Origin: Litorimonas taeanensis | GTDB taxonomy: Bacteria; Pseudomonadota; Alphaproteobacteria; Caulobacterales; Maricaulaceae | Direction: 5' to 3' | DNA: 64,000 nt | Assembly (NCBI RefSeq): GCF_003634015.1 | Contig: NZ_RBII01000002.1 | Span: forward strand, 461,597 to 525,596 | Shown here: positions 1 to 8,768 of the stretch, in pieces | Layout of the letters: each line of letters begins with the position of its first letter | How positions within the stretch are numbered: position 1 is the stretch's first letter | Notes under the pieces: generated by a model | Told to the model about the DNA's origin: nothing | Databases searched by the model: none | Seen by the model: only the letters and a program-made list of their open reading frames with translations | Position numbers and translations under genes: made by a program

Positions 1-689
1 AATGCGGCCTGCGCCCTGTTGTCGTCCATGGCGGCGGGCCACAAATTGGGTCCATGCTTAAGCGCCTTGATATCAAGTCAGAATTTGTTGACGGGCTTCG
101 CGTAACAGACATGGAAACTGTTGGTGTAGCAGAAATGGTTCTCTCGGGTGCCATTAACAAATCTATTGTCGCAGCTATCAATCAAGCCGGCGGACGCGCC
201 GTCGGATTTTCTGGACGTGATGCAGGATTAATAACGGCCGAAGCCGTTAATGCTGACCTTGGCTTTACAGGGCACCCTATCGCCGTTGACCCGCTTGTTA
301 TTCATACATTAGCAAATGCGCGACCCGGTTTTATTCCTGTTATTTCGCCTATCAGCGGCGGCAAGAATGGTGAAAGCTTTAATGTCAATGCTGACACTGC
401 CGCTGGCGTCATTGCCGGAGCTCTGAATGCCGCGCGGTTGATGCTGTTAACTGATATTGAAGGCGTGATGGATGCGAATAAGAACCTTCTGACAGATTTG
501 TCTATCAGGGATGCTCGCGGCTTAATCGAAGACGGAACAGCCAATGGCGGTATGATTCCAAAACTAAATACGGCGATTGACGCCATTGAAGATGGTGTGG
601 AAGCCGTTGTCATTTTAGACGGAAGGCGCGCGCATGGGCTTTTGGTTGAACTCTTTACCGATATGGGTGCAGGGACATTAATTAGATGA
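1..689 (+). CDS. argB: Acetylglutamate kinase, 3' part (5' end outside window)
   Basis: Phosphorylates N-acetylglutamate in arginine biosynthesis (cytoplasm). The reading frame is open from base 3 and already encodes the N-terminal nucleotide/substrate loop VVVHGGGPQIG upstream of the first ATG at 54, so that ATG is internal and the true start lies before the window. Further family features are visible: GLRVTD, the GFSGRDAGLI segment, and the C-terminal LLTDIEGV and GGMIPKL motifs typical of amino-acid kinases. The stop overlaps the next start as ATGA (686-689), suggesting translational coupling to the DUF1036 gene. A HAD phosphatase gene close to argB is common in alphaproteobacteria. Confidence 0.95.
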   Translation, partial: CGLRPVVVHGGGPQIGSMLKRLDIKSEFVDGLRVTDMETVGVAEMVLSGAINKSIVAAINQAGGRAVGFSGRDAGLITAEAVNADLGFTGHPIAVDPLVIHTLANARPGFIPVISPISGGKNGESFNVNADTAAGVIAGALNAARLMLLTDIEGVMDANKNLLTDLSIRDARGLIEDGTANGGMIPKLNTAIDAIEDGVEAVVILDGRRAHGLLVELFTDMGAGTLIR

Positions 690-1813
690 GAAAACAGGTC
701 ACATTAGCCTTAACACTCGCTTTTGCATTGAGTGGTTTTCCTGCCACAGCTTCTGCCCAAACGTCCGAAACAGACACAAATTCCGTCGAAATCATTAATC
801 CCGCCAACACGGCATCGTGGAATATTTGCAATGAAACCTCTTTCATTCTCCGCCTTGCCCACGCCACCCTTCGAGATGGTCAAATCAAAGCCAAAGGGTG
901 GCGCGAAGCCCAGCCCGGTCAGTGTATAGTAGAGACCATCGTCGAAAATGCTCCACGCTTTTTATATGCGGAAAGCAGCCCCATCCATCGCGGCGGCATT
1001 CGGGAATGGAAAGGCGAAGCCACTCTATGCGCCAAAGATACGGATTTTGAATCCGCCGCGACAGATAATTGCCGCGTTCAAAATCTAGAAACACGGCCAT
1101 ATTTTGCTGTTAAGCCCGGCGAGGACACAACAACATTAATCGAACCCGCCGATTTTGGTGAGAACGCCCTAACCGCAGGTACACAAAGGTTACTGCGCGA
1201 TGCAGGGTATAAAATTACTGCGATAGACGGCATGCCAGGGCGCCGTACTGCAAGGTCTCTACGCGAATTTCAAAAGAAAGAGGCGTTGGATGATTTACCC
1301 GAGGGCGAGGCCTTAATTTCCGCTTTGGCTATCTCCGCGGCAGCCAAAACTAAAGAGATCGGATTAGAATTTTGTAATAAGAGCGACAGCCGCATTTATA
1401 CGGCCATTGGCTTGCAAGAGGACGGAAACTGGACCTCGCGAGGGTGGTGGGAGCTAGCGCCCGAAAGCTGTGTCAGACCCGTCACGGAAGACTTAAAAGG
1501 CCTAGACGTTCACTATTATGCTTTGAAAGAATCTCTGCCGGGGCCTGCCAATGACGTTACGGCTATTCTGACAGGTACAGGGGATGCGGCCATTAATGAA
1601 AGAGCCGATCTGAAACTTCGTTCCATCGCCACCATTCCTGCACAGTTCTGTATTGCAGAAGCACAGTTCTCGGCTCTGGGGCGCGAAATGTGTCTGGAAA
1701 GCGGATATGGCGTAGCCAATTTTCGCCCGTTACCAACGGATAAAGAAAGCCTGACAATTTCGCTCACAAATGAAGATTTTGCCCAATCTGGCCCCGCAGG
1801 ATTGCGGCAATAA
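686..1813 (+). CDS. Secreted protein with two DUF1036 domains and a peptidoglycan-binding-like segment
   Basis: A 375-residue protein beginning with a cleavable signal peptide (hydrophobic stretch ending near ATASAQ, about residue 25). Two related modules are visible: WNICNETS...AKGWREAQPGQC (about 45-85) and LEFCNKSDSR...SRGWWELAPESC (about 228-268). Both carry the Cys-Asn, Gly-Trp and Pro-x-x-Cys pattern of DUF1036. Between them, residues about 165-205 (GTQRLLRDAGY, IDGMPGRRTARSLREFQK) look like a PG_binding_1 repeat. It is coupled to argB by an ATGA overlap, but nothing suggests a role in arginine synthesis. The family has no established function; an envelope role is inferred from the signal peptide and the peptidoglycan-binding-like segment. 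Confidence 0.8.
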   Translation: MRKQVTLALTLAFALSGFPATASAQTSETDTNSVEIINPANTASWNICNETSFILRLAHATLRDGQIKAKGWREAQPGQCIVETIVENAPRFLYAESSPIHRGGIREWKGEATLCAKDTDFESAATDNCRVQNLETRPYFAVKPGEDTTTLIEPADFGENALTAGTQRLLRDAGYKITAIDGMPGRRTARSLREFQKKEALDDLPEGEALISALAISAAAKTKEIGLEFCNKSDSRIYTAIGLQEDGNWTSRGWWELAPESCVRPVTEDLKGLDVHYYALKESLPGPANDVTAILTGTGDAAINERADLKLRSIATIPAQFCIAEAQFSALGREMCLESGYGVANFRPLPTDKESLTISLTNEDFAQSGPAGLRQ

Positions 1814-1879
1814 ACCCTCTTTTATCTCTGGCTGGTCTTGCGCCTTGCCCCTCACGGCTTGCCCGTCTAAGCGAAGCTT

Positions 1880-2590
1880 ATGCCTGATACATCCCACTTT
1901 GATTCCTCGGACCTTGCCCATATCCGCCATTGGATATTCGATCTCGACAACACGCTTTACCGCGCAGATGCCAAGTTCTTTGGTCAAATTGACACCAAGA
2001 TTACGAACTATATTTCGCGATATTTAGCGCTGCACGCTACGGAAGCGCATGCCTTACAAAAATCTTATCTCGCTGAATATGGAACATCACTCTCAGGTTT
2101 GATGGCCGTGCATGGAATGGACCCTGCCGAATTTCTTGATTATGTCCATGATGTTGATTTAACCGTGCTGAAACCTGACCCAGACTTACGTAAACATATT
2201 GAGGCTTTGCCCGGGAAAAAATGGATATTCACAAATGGATCCAGAGGCCATGCACGAAATATAGCAGGACACTTGAATCTCTGGGACCTCTTTGACGGAA
2301 GCTTTGGCATTGAAGATGCCGATTATATCCCCAAACCGAAACGCTCTCCTTTCATCAAATTTTGTGATGTATTTGATATCGACCCAAAACAGGCTATTTT
2401 TTTCGAAGATAGTGTTCGAAATTTAGAAGTCCCGAAACATATGGGCATGAAAACGGCATTAGTCACATCCGATGAAGACTGGGGCGATGAACCAGAGATT
2501 ACGCGGCCCGCAGGGAGTACGACACGAGCTGACTGGGTAGATTACACGATTAATGACCTGACTGGCTGGCTTGGTAATCTAACAGTCTAG
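1880..2590 (+). CDS. Pyrimidine 5'-nucleotidase, HAD superfamily
   Basis: A 236-residue cytoplasmic HAD hydrolase of the YjjG/SDT1 type that probably dephosphorylates nucleoside monophosphates. Motif I is FDLDNTL at residues 20-26 (nucleophile D21, acid/base D23). Motif II is IFTNGS, and motif III/IV is carried by PKPKRSPF followed by FFEDSVRN. The helical cap region after residue 40 (YISRYLALHA, GTSLSGLM) is typical of pyrimidine 5'-nucleotidases. Length is normal. The start follows 66 bases after the DUF1036 gene; no strong Shine-Dalgarno is visible. Substrate is assigned from the family only. Confidence 0.85.
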   Translation: MPDTSHFDSSDLAHIRHWIFDLDNTLYRADAKFFGQIDTKITNYISRYLALHATEAHALQKSYLAEYGTSLSGLMAVHGMDPAEFLDYVHDVDLTVLKPDPDLRKHIEALPGKKWIFTNGSRGHARNIAGHLNLWDLFDGSFGIEDADYIPKPKRSPFIKFCDVFDIDPKQAIFFEDSVRNLEVPKHMGMKTALVTSDEDWGDEPEITRPAGSTTRADWVDYTINDLTGWLGNLTV

Positions 2591-2649
2591 CTCTAAAAAC
2601 TGTGGGGCTTGGTTGAAAAACCTATATGTCCTCTTACATTATAATTATG

Positions 2650-2826
2650 AGCGATAAAACGAAGTCAGCTATTGCCTTGAACTTAAACGCTGTGAACTGC
2701 CCGAAATGCAGCACACGTCAGCCGCGTTTTCGCTTTCCCTTAAATATGCGTCAATTTCTCTTTGGCGGATGGACGTGTGCGCGTTGTCAGACTGAGATGG
2801 ATAAGTTTGGGCGTCCTATTTTTTAA
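2650..2826 (+). CDS. Small zinc-ribbon-like protein
   Basis: A tiny protein with two CxxC knuckles (CPKC and CARC) about 28 residues apart, the layout of a single zinc ribbon, followed by a hydrophilic tail ending KFGRPIF. I chose the ATG at 2650 (MSDKTK); an in-frame ATG at 2626 would add eight mainly hydrophobic residues. The family resembles short uncharacterised zinc-ribbon proteins of alphaproteobacteria. It lies alone between the nucleotidase and a 190-base spacer. Function unknown. Confidence 0.6.
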   Translation, partial: SDKTKSAIALNLNAVNCPKCSTRQPRFRFPLNMRQFLFGGWTCARCQTEMDKFGRPIF

Positions 2827-3014
2827 TGCTCCATTTTCCTCAGGTTTTTAGCATTTTCTTTAACCCTTCGCGCTAAGGTTATTTTTCAGACATAGCGTGG
2901 TCGAGCACGGCACCCATCCCTCTAAATTTACCCAACCTTCATTATATTCTTTAGCGTCGTTTTAGAGTTTTCACTTTATTTCAGGACTGTAATTAGCAAT
3001 TTTGGGAGGCGGCT

Positions 3015-3320
3015 ATGGGCCCTTCTAGTAATTTGCCAATCATGCCTTATCCGGCGTTCCAAATCGGTCGCTACGAGGCAGTGGCAACAGAAATCGTCGA
3101 CACAACAAAAGCCATTAATGCGGCGCAAAACACATCGACTATATCCGAAGATTCAAACGCACGGTCAGAGCCAACGCGATTAGCCGTTATGGATAATATT
3201 AGTTCGGCCGGAGCGGTAGACAGCCAAGAGGCAGTTTCAAATGCGCCTTCTATAGCTTTAACGCAGAGTTTGGAACAGACGACGCTTAAGGGTGATAAAA
3301 CCCTCGATATTTATACGTAA
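3015..3320 (+). CDS. Hypothetical small hydrophilic protein
   Basis: A 101-residue protein rich in Ala, Ser, Thr and Asn with no signal peptide or membrane segment, and no motif I recognise. It has a strong ribosome-binding site (GGGAGGCGG about 4 bases before the ATG), which argues it is translated. The composition suggests an intrinsically disordered protein. It is preceded by about 190 bases without a gene and followed by the def promoter, so it is probably monocistronic. Confidence 0.55.
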   Translation: MGPSSNLPIMPYPAFQIGRYEAVATEIVDTTKAINAAQNTSTISEDSNARSEPTRLAVMDNISSAGAVDSQEAVSNAPSIALTQSLEQTTLKGDKTLDIYT

Positions 3321-3389
3321 ACTATCAAGCGCTAAGGCCTAATCACAATGCGAACACAGTCACACCTCGTATCTATACGGGGTAGTGTC

Positions 3390-3418
3390 TTGACCTATAC
3401 AGCCGGGGCTCTTATCTG
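3390..3418 (+). promoter_or_regulatory. Candidate sigma-70 promoter of def (leaderless transcript)
   Basis: TTGACC at 3390-3395, a 17-base spacer and TATCTG at 3413-3418. The ATG of def is at 3425, so transcription would be expected to begin at or next to the start codon. No Shine-Dalgarno sequence precedes that ATG, consistent with a leaderless mRNA. Confidence 0.5.
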
Positions 3419-3424
3419 CACACC

Positions 3425-3943
3425 ATGACTATTCGCCCCATATTGACGGTTCCAAACCCAATTTTGAAACAGATATCCAAACCTGTAGAGGCCGTGACCG
3501 ATGAGATTCGGGCGCTAATGGATGACATGCTTGAAACCATGTATGCTGCACCTGGAATTGGTTTGGCGGCCGTGCAAATCGGAGAGCCAATTAATGTCAT
3601 CGTTATGGATCTCGCCCGTGAAGGCGAAGCCCCGCAGCCACGTTATTTTGTAAACCCTGAAATTCTGGAAGATGTCGAAACCGTACAGCCTTATGATGAA
3701 GGCTGTTTATCTATTCCCGATGTCTATGAAACTGTTGAGCGTCCGGAACGCGTTAAAATTACCTATTTAGATTATAATGGCGAACGCGTGACAGAATGGG
3801 CGGAAGGGCTCTATGCAGTCTGTATTCAACATGAAATGGATCATTTAAAAGGCATAGTTTTTCTTGACCATCTGTCCCGCCTGAAACGTCAACGGGCCAT
3901 TAAAAAAGTAGTCAAAGCCGAAAAGCTAAAAGCGGCTTCTTAA
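3425..3943 (+). CDS. def: Peptide deformylase
   Basis: Removes the formyl group from nascent N-terminal methionine. All three catalytic motifs are present: GIGLAAVQ (residues 44-51), EGCLS (92-96, metal-binding Cys94) and HEMDH (136-140, two metal-binding His and the catalytic Glu). At 172 residues it has the normal length. It is followed after 11 bases by fmt, the usual def-fmt pair that adds and removes the formyl group. No Shine-Dalgarno is seen; the gene appears leaderless from the promoter just upstream. Confidence 0.97.
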   Translation: MTIRPILTVPNPILKQISKPVEAVTDEIRALMDDMLETMYAAPGIGLAAVQIGEPINVIVMDLAREGEAPQPRYFVNPEILEDVETVQPYDEGCLSIPDVYETVERPERVKITYLDYNGERVTEWAEGLYAVCIQHEMDHLKGIVFLDHLSRLKRQRAIKKVVKAEKLKAAS

Positions 3944-3954
3944 AGGCGCAAAGA

Positions 3955-4872
3955 ATGAGCTTAAATGTTGTTTTTATGGGAACGCCAGAATTTGCTGTTC
4001 CCTCTTTGGCTGAACTCGTGTCAAATGGGTATAATGTTGTTCGGGTATATACCCAACCGCCCCGCAAATCTGGACGCGGACAAAAGCTTACTAAATCCCC
4101 TGTCCATCAATTTGCCGAACTTATGGGGCTTGTGGTTGAAACACCTGAGAGCTTCCGAAAACCCTCCGTCATAGATGATTTAGAAGCCCTGAACGCTGAT
4201 GTGGCCTGTGTGGTCGCTTATGGACAGATTCTCCCGCAGCGCGCGCTAGAAGCAACTGAATTTGGCTGTTTAAACCTTCATGCCTCTCTCTTACCGCGTT
4301 GGCGCGGCGCGGCCCCCGTACAGCGGGCTATCATGTCTGGCGACAAACAAACGGGCGTACAAATTCAACAAATGGAAAAAGGGTTAGATACTGGCGATAT
4401 CTTACTCTCTGAGACAGTTGATATTTTGGATACAGACACCGCGGCGAGCCTATTCGAGCGCTTGTCACATATTGGAGCGGGCATGTGGCCGCGCTGCCTC
4501 GCAGCTTTGTCTCGCGGTGGTCTTTCAAGAACCCCGCAAACTGGTGAAGCCTGCTACGCCCATAAAATTGATAAGTCAGAATCCAGAATCGATTGGACGA
4601 AAACCGCTCAAGACCTAGACTGTCACATTCGCGGTCTCGCGCCTTTTCCAGGAGCGTGGTGCGAAATCAATGGACAGCGCCTAAAGATACATATGGCATC
4701 AGTCGTCAATGCCGATGGTAAAGTAGGTGAGGTTTTGGATGAAGCTTTGCTCGTTGCTTGTGGCGCGGGGGCGTTACGTTTGACCGAAGTACAACCCGCT
4801 GGTAAACCAAAAATGAGCGCTGAGGATTATCTACGCGGAAGCCCGCTTGGCATAGGTACTATTCTCTCATGA
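3955..4872 (+). CDS. fmt: Methionyl-tRNA formyltransferase
   Basis: Transfers a formyl group from 10-formyl-THF to initiator Met-tRNA. The N-terminal Rossmann domain begins VVFMGTPEFAVPSL, and the conserved active-site block LNLHASLLPRWRGAAPVQ is present (Asn, His and the formyltransferase SLLP motif), with TGDIL further on. The C-terminal OB-like domain begins near residue 205 (HKIDKSESRIDW). 305 residues, normal length. It sits 11 bases after def, and its stop overlaps the next start as ATGA at 4869, indicating one operon with def, the acetyltransferase and probably truA. Confidence 0.97.
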   Translation: MSLNVVFMGTPEFAVPSLAELVSNGYNVVRVYTQPPRKSGRGQKLTKSPVHQFAELMGLVVETPESFRKPSVIDDLEALNADVACVVAYGQILPQRALEATEFGCLNLHASLLPRWRGAAPVQRAIMSGDKQTGVQIQQMEKGLDTGDILLSETVDILDTDTAASLFERLSHIGAGMWPRCLAALSRGGLSRTPQTGEACYAHKIDKSESRIDWTKTAQDLDCHIRGLAPFPGAWCEINGQRLKIHMASVVNADGKVGEVLDEALLVACGAGALRLTEVQPAGKPKMSAEDYLRGSPLGIGTILS

Positions 4873-5348
4873 AAATACGCCGCGTCGAACTTGCCGATTT
4901 TGATGCTATAGCCACGCTCACAAACAAAGCTTTTGGCAGTACATCTGAGGCAGAAATCATAGCCCGCTTACGGCGTGACAATGATGATGCCGGCGCTTGG
5001 GTTGCAGAACAAAATTCTAAAATCATGGGACATATTCAGCTCTATAAAATTGACCTAGAAGGACAAAGTGTTATTGGGCTTGGCCCCATTTGCGTACACC
5101 CTGACAGTCAAAATAAAGGCATTGGGAAAGCGCTGGTAAAACACGCTATCAAAGCCCTTAAGGCCCAAGACATATACCCGCTTTTGTTCGTGTTAGGGCA
5201 TGAAACCTATTATCCACGGTTTGGGTTTTCCTCAGCCCTTGGGGCGAAATTTGAAGCCCCTTGGTCAGGGCCTTCTTTTATGGCATTGGCGCTTCGGCCT
5301 GCTCATTCACAATGTGGGCGCCTTATATTTCCAAAAGCCTTTGGGTAG
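4869..5348 (+). CDS. GNAT-family N-acetyltransferase
   Basis: A 159-residue acetyltransferase. The acetyl-CoA pyrophosphate loop is seen as QNKGIGKAL (Q/RxxGxG/A) around residues 86-94, preceded by the beta4 strand [11 protein letters not shown]. The later segment [17 protein letters not shown] is characteristic of the YhbS-like putative acetyltransferase group. Coupled to fmt by ATGA overlap. Substrate unknown; the family is too broad to assign one. Confidence 0.85.
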   Translation: MKIRRVELADFDAIATLTNKAFGSTSEAEIIARLRRDNDDAGAWVAEQNSKIMGHIQLYKIDLEGQSVIGLGPICVHPDSQNKGIGKALVKHAIKALKAQDIYPLLFVLGHETYYPRFGFSSALGAKFEAPWSGPSFMALALRPAHSQCGRLIFPKAFG

Positions 5349-5362
5349 AAAGCTCCGTTACA

Positions 5363-6127
5363 ATGCCGCGTTATAAGCTCACAATTGAATATGATGGCGC
5401 CCCCTATCAAGGGTGGCAATGGCAAGATCACGGCCCGTCAGTGCAGGGCGCCGTAGAGGCGGCAGGCAGCAAGCTAAACTCCGCGCCTGTAACCGTCTAT
5501 GGCTCTGGCCGGACGGATAGCGGCGTTCATGCGCTTGGCCAAATTGCCCATATGGATTTGGACAAAGATATTCGACAAGATAAAGTCCGCGACGCCCTTA
5601 ACTTCCACCTTGGTCAACACCCCATCAGTATCTTAGACGCAGAGTTAGTCGATAATGAATGGCATGCGAGATTTGACGCCATTGAACGGCGGTACCTGTA
5701 TCGTATTCTTGACCGCCGTCCACGCCTCGCATTGGACAGAGGCCGTGTTTGGCGCCTGCCCGTTAAACTTGATGTCGATGCCATGCAGGACGCGGCCAAT
5801 GTGTTAATCGGAAAACATGACTTTTCGACATTCCGTGACACACAGTGTCAGGCAAAAAGCCCGGTAAAGACACTTGATGAAATATTGGTCCTGCGTGCAG
5901 GGGCAGAAGTACATTGCCATTTTCGAGCGCGGTCATTCCTTCATAAACAGGTACGAAGTCTTGTCGGTTCCTTAGCAGAAGTCGGTATGGGCAAATGGGA
6001 TGCCGAAGATATGCAAGCGGCTTTGGAGTCCCGAGATCGACGTGAATGCGGCCCTGTTGCACCGCCTGATGGGCTTTATCTTACGCAGGTTATATACCCT
6101 GAAAACTTAGAAAGCTTAGAAGGCTGA
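5363..6127 (+). CDS. truA: tRNA pseudouridine(38-40) synthase
   Basis: Isomerises uridines 38-40 in the anticodon arm of several tRNAs. The start at 5363 ([12 protein letters not shown]) fits the family; the frame is open further upstream into the acetyltransferase gene but that extension is not conserved-looking. The catalytic aspartate is D52 in [14 protein letters not shown]; also visible are the [11 protein letters not shown] block, ERRYLYRI and the C-terminal [12 protein letters not shown]. 254 residues, normal length. It follows the GNAT gene by 14 bases, closing the def-fmt-GNAT-truA unit. Confidence 0.96.
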   Translation: MPRYKLTIEYDGAPYQGWQWQDHGPSVQGAVEAAGSKLNSAPVTVYGSGRTDSGVHALGQIAHMDLDKDIRQDKVRDALNFHLGQHPISILDAELVDNEWHARFDAIERRYLYRILDRRPRLALDRGRVWRLPVKLDVDAMQDAANVLIGKHDFSTFRDTQCQAKSPVKTLDEILVLRAGAEVHCHFRARSFLHKQVRSLVGSLAEVGMGKWDAEDMQAALESRDRRECGPVAPPDGLYLTQVIYPENLESLEG

Positions 6128-6141
6128 ACAAAAATAAGCCT

Positions 6142-6708
6142 TTAAATGAAATAAGAAAGCCCCGTGAGTAAGAGGCTTAACCCTGTCACGGCAATTATAC
6201 ACCCTGTCAAAACGGCCCCGTTCCAATCAAAGCCAACGATACGTTTGGCCAGCCGAATATCTATAAAAAGCAATCCCATAAATGCGGCAAAGAAGACACC
6301 ATTTGCGGCCATAAAGGGAAAAATCTCTAAAAGATAAAGTCCGAATCCTAAAGCAGAGACCCACGCCAAAAAGAATACACTCCAATGGCGAACGATGACC
6401 CAAGGTCGCAGTCTATCTTGCTTATCAAAGACCATAACCATCATATAGGCGACGGCTGAAAAGCTCAGTAAATAAACTAAGCCTAGTGTTATGATAACGG
6501 GGGTATTCACTGCCACTTCGACATTCCCTAATGCCGTAGACCGCCCTTTAGCAACAGATAGAGACATAATATAAAAGGCGGGTAAGATAAGTATTTGCGC
6601 GGCAAAAGACACGCGTAATGCCTGCTTCGATAAGTCAAAGAAGCGCTCCCAGTTCGGAATACGGCCAACAGCCGCCATACAGCCTTTTAAATAAGATATG
6701 GGGTTCAT
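6142..6708 (-). CDS. Integral membrane protein of unknown function
   Basis: A 188-residue protein with about five hydrophobic segments (roughly residues 35-52, 70-92, 110-130, 132-150 and 165-187) and a short cytoplasmic N-terminus. The pattern WERFFDLSKQALRVSF before the first segment is not one I can assign. It converges with truA (14 bases apart) and lies downstream of the Hsp70-like gene on the same strand, separated by about 90 bases, so it may or may not be in that transcription unit. Confidence 0.65.
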   Translation of the reverse strand: MNPISYLKGCMAAVGRIPNWERFFDLSKQALRVSFAAQILILPAFYIMSLSVAKGRSTALGNVEVAVNTPVIITLGLVYLLSFSAVAYMMVMVFDKQDRLRPWVIVRHWSVFFLAWVSALGFGLYLLEIFPFMAANGVFFAAFMGLLFIDIRLAKRIVGFDWNGAVLTGCIIAVTGLSLLLTGLSYFI

Positions 6709-6797
6709 ATGTTGATTGCCCTTAAAATATTAGGGTTTCGTCTTCAGACTCTTTAGAGTGGGGACGTCATATCTTGCAAGAAAGAAGCCGAATATCT

Positions 6798-8768
6798 TTA
6801 TATTAAAAACAACACAGCGCGTTCATCAGCCCGCTCGACTAAGGCTTTTTCCAACATTTGTGTAAGCTCCGCACTAAATCGAGAGGCCGCCGCCGTATCC
6901 CAAGCGGCCGCCACGGCTTTAATCATATCGGCTCTTTGCCGTTTAATCGCAGACTTCACACGTTTATCGGTCAATATTTGACGGGTCAGCACAGGCAGTT
7001 TGGAACGCCGCATTTTACCCGAAATTGCTTTGCGCCCAAAAAGATACCCGCCGCCCAATAATGCGCTGCCAAGAACAATGCCAATTGGATTGACGAAAAG
7101 AGCAGCAAATAAATTAGCTTTGGCCAAAAGCCCGCTAATCAATAAAGCGCTGACCCCCGTTCCTACTAGCGCAGTATCTGATTCAAGAGACGTCATACCC
7201 GGTGCGGATACAGATAATCCTTCGAGGTGACGGCTAACATGCTCGCTCCCATCAAGGCTTAGAACCATTGCCGGTAATCCATGGGCACGGCAAAGCGGAT
7301 CAGTCTGCGCTTCAATATCGCGTTGTAATCCCGCAAACCAACTGTCGATTACGGGACGCAGAGCCTCTTGGGCATGCTGTGATTCAAGCCACGCTTTCAC
7401 TTTGACTTCCAAAGCAGATTCAACCGCGTCTAATGTATCAATCGCGCCTGAGCGCCACTCCCGAAAGGCGGGCAATATACAGTCTTCTGCCATGGCGTCG
7501 ACCAAGACAGGCGAAATTTTGGCGCCCAAGCTCTGAGCGGCTGATTCTGCGCGGAGGCGTACCTCTCCTGTTTCAGAGAGTAATGCGGCCGTTTCTGATT
7601 TGAAACTCCCGTGTAAATACTCAAATCGGCCAAGCCATGCCAAGCCACGAGCAATAGCGAATTCAGGTTCAGCCCCACGAATAACACGGGCCTTGGGAAA
7701 GGCTTTCTGCGTCGCAGGTAAAACCAGAGGCAACCGCGAAGCCCCGCCCGTTAATAAAATAGTATCCGGCGCCCGAAGCGTGTCGCTGCCTTCACTTAAA
7801 CTTTCAATGGTTTCGCGTAGAGCGTAATCAAAAGCCGATTTCCAACTATAACCATTCAGACTTTCCAGCGGGGATTCCAATATTGTTTTGGCATCTTTTT
7901 TATCAATCCGAATATCGAAGAAGACCCGTTTGCCAGCTGGTAATCTTTTAATCATCTCAACGGGTACATCTTCTCCGGTAAAATAAGCTTCTTTGGCTTG
8001 GCGGCACCAATAGGTTAAAATGGCTTTATAGTGCGGATAGGCTTCAATTAATTTTTCTATCTGCTTCCTCGATTTTTGACGTGAGAGATTAAGTTTAAAT
8101 ATCTCATCATCCAGTAAGCCTGAACCGAGTTCATTATGACCAACATCATCTGCCTCTAAATCTCGGCAATAGGTAAAGTCCGTTGTCGATGACCCTATAT
8201 CCACGATTAATACAGAGGCGCGTGTATCCTCTATGGAGACATAACCTTGCTCTAATGCTGTCATTAAAGCCGCGCGGCTCTCTGGAACAATACGCACAGA
8301 CTGTAGGCCCGCATGTTCAAAAACATGACGATATGCCTCACGCGTTGGTATATCCCACCCCGAAGGACAGCCAATGATAAAACGGCTTTCTTTTGCGCCT
8401 CTTATCGTACCTTCCTCTGAGAGTCCCGCAATAAGCGCTTGAGAAAAATAAGTGATAGGTTCGGCGGCCTGCGCGTCTAAATGCCGAGTTTTAAATTTTA
8501 GCCAGACATCAGGTTTATGATGTGCAAAAGATAAGCTGAGCGCATCGGCTCCAATCTTTATCTCTTTCCCGTCTTTGGCGATAGCTGTCACAAAACTTCT
8601 CTGACCCCGATATTCTAGAATTTCGGGTTCCCGCATAGTAGCGCCATAAGCACGCCCCAAAGCAGATTCACCATGGCCTAAATCAAAGCCAATAAATTCC
8701 TCATCCGTCGCGAGTCGTGTTTTTAAGGGCGTAGAAATTTCAGTTTTCTTTTTCATGGGTGTCATCAT
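6798..8768 (-). CDS. Membrane-anchored Hsp70-like ATPase
   Basis: A divergent Hsp70/actin-fold ATPase. From the ATG at 8768 it has 656 residues. The nucleotide-binding motifs are present: phosphate-1 DLGHG (29-33), phosphate-2 DIGSSTTD (190-197) and adenosine loop TGGASR (340-345). The classical beta-sandwich substrate domain and EEVD tail are not recognisable. The C-terminal half is helical and has a strongly hydrophobic segment at about 535-580, then a basic KxMRRSK stretch and an amphipathic C-terminus, so the protein probably sits on or in the inner membrane. The start overlaps the stop of the upstream GrpE-like gene (ATGA, 8765-8768); a TTG at 8783 is possible but less likely. The two genes look like an ATPase and its nucleotide-exchange partner. 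Specific role unknown; it is not dnaK. Confidence 0.75.
   Translation of the reverse strand: MMTPMKKKTEISTPLKTRLATDEEFIGFDLGHGESALGRAYGATMREPEILEYRGQRSFVTAIAKDGKEIKIGADALSLSFAHHKPDVWLKFKTRHLDAQAAEPITYFSQALIAGLSEEGTIRGAKESRFIIGCPSGWDIPTREAYRHVFEHAGLQSVRIVPESRAALMTALEQGYVSIEDTRASVLIVDIGSSTTDFTYCRDLEADDVGHNELGSGLLDDEIFKLNLSRQKSRKQIEKLIEAYPHYKAILTYWCRQAKEAYFTGEDVPVEMIKRLPAGKRVFFDIRIDKKDAKTILESPLESLNGYSWKSAFDYALRETIESLSEGSDTLRAPDTILLTGGASRLPLVLPATQKAFPKARVIRGAEPEFAIARGLAWLGRFEYLHGSFKSETAALLSETGEVRLRAESAAQSLGAKISPVLVDAMAEDCILPAFREWRSGAIDTLDAVESALEVKVKAWLESQHAQEALRPVIDSWFAGLQRDIEAQTDPLCRAHGLPAMVLSLDGSEHVSRHLEGLSVSAPGMTSLESDTALVGTGVSALLISGLLAKANLFAALFVNPIGIVLGSALLGGGYLFGRKAISGKMRRSKLPVLTRQILTDKRVKSAIKRQRADMIKAVAAAWDTAAASRFSAELTQMLEKALVERADERAVLFLI

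Noticed and set aside
54-56. ATG at 54 as argB start
   Set aside because: The frame upstream encodes the conserved VVVHGGGPQIG loop, so the gene begins before the window.
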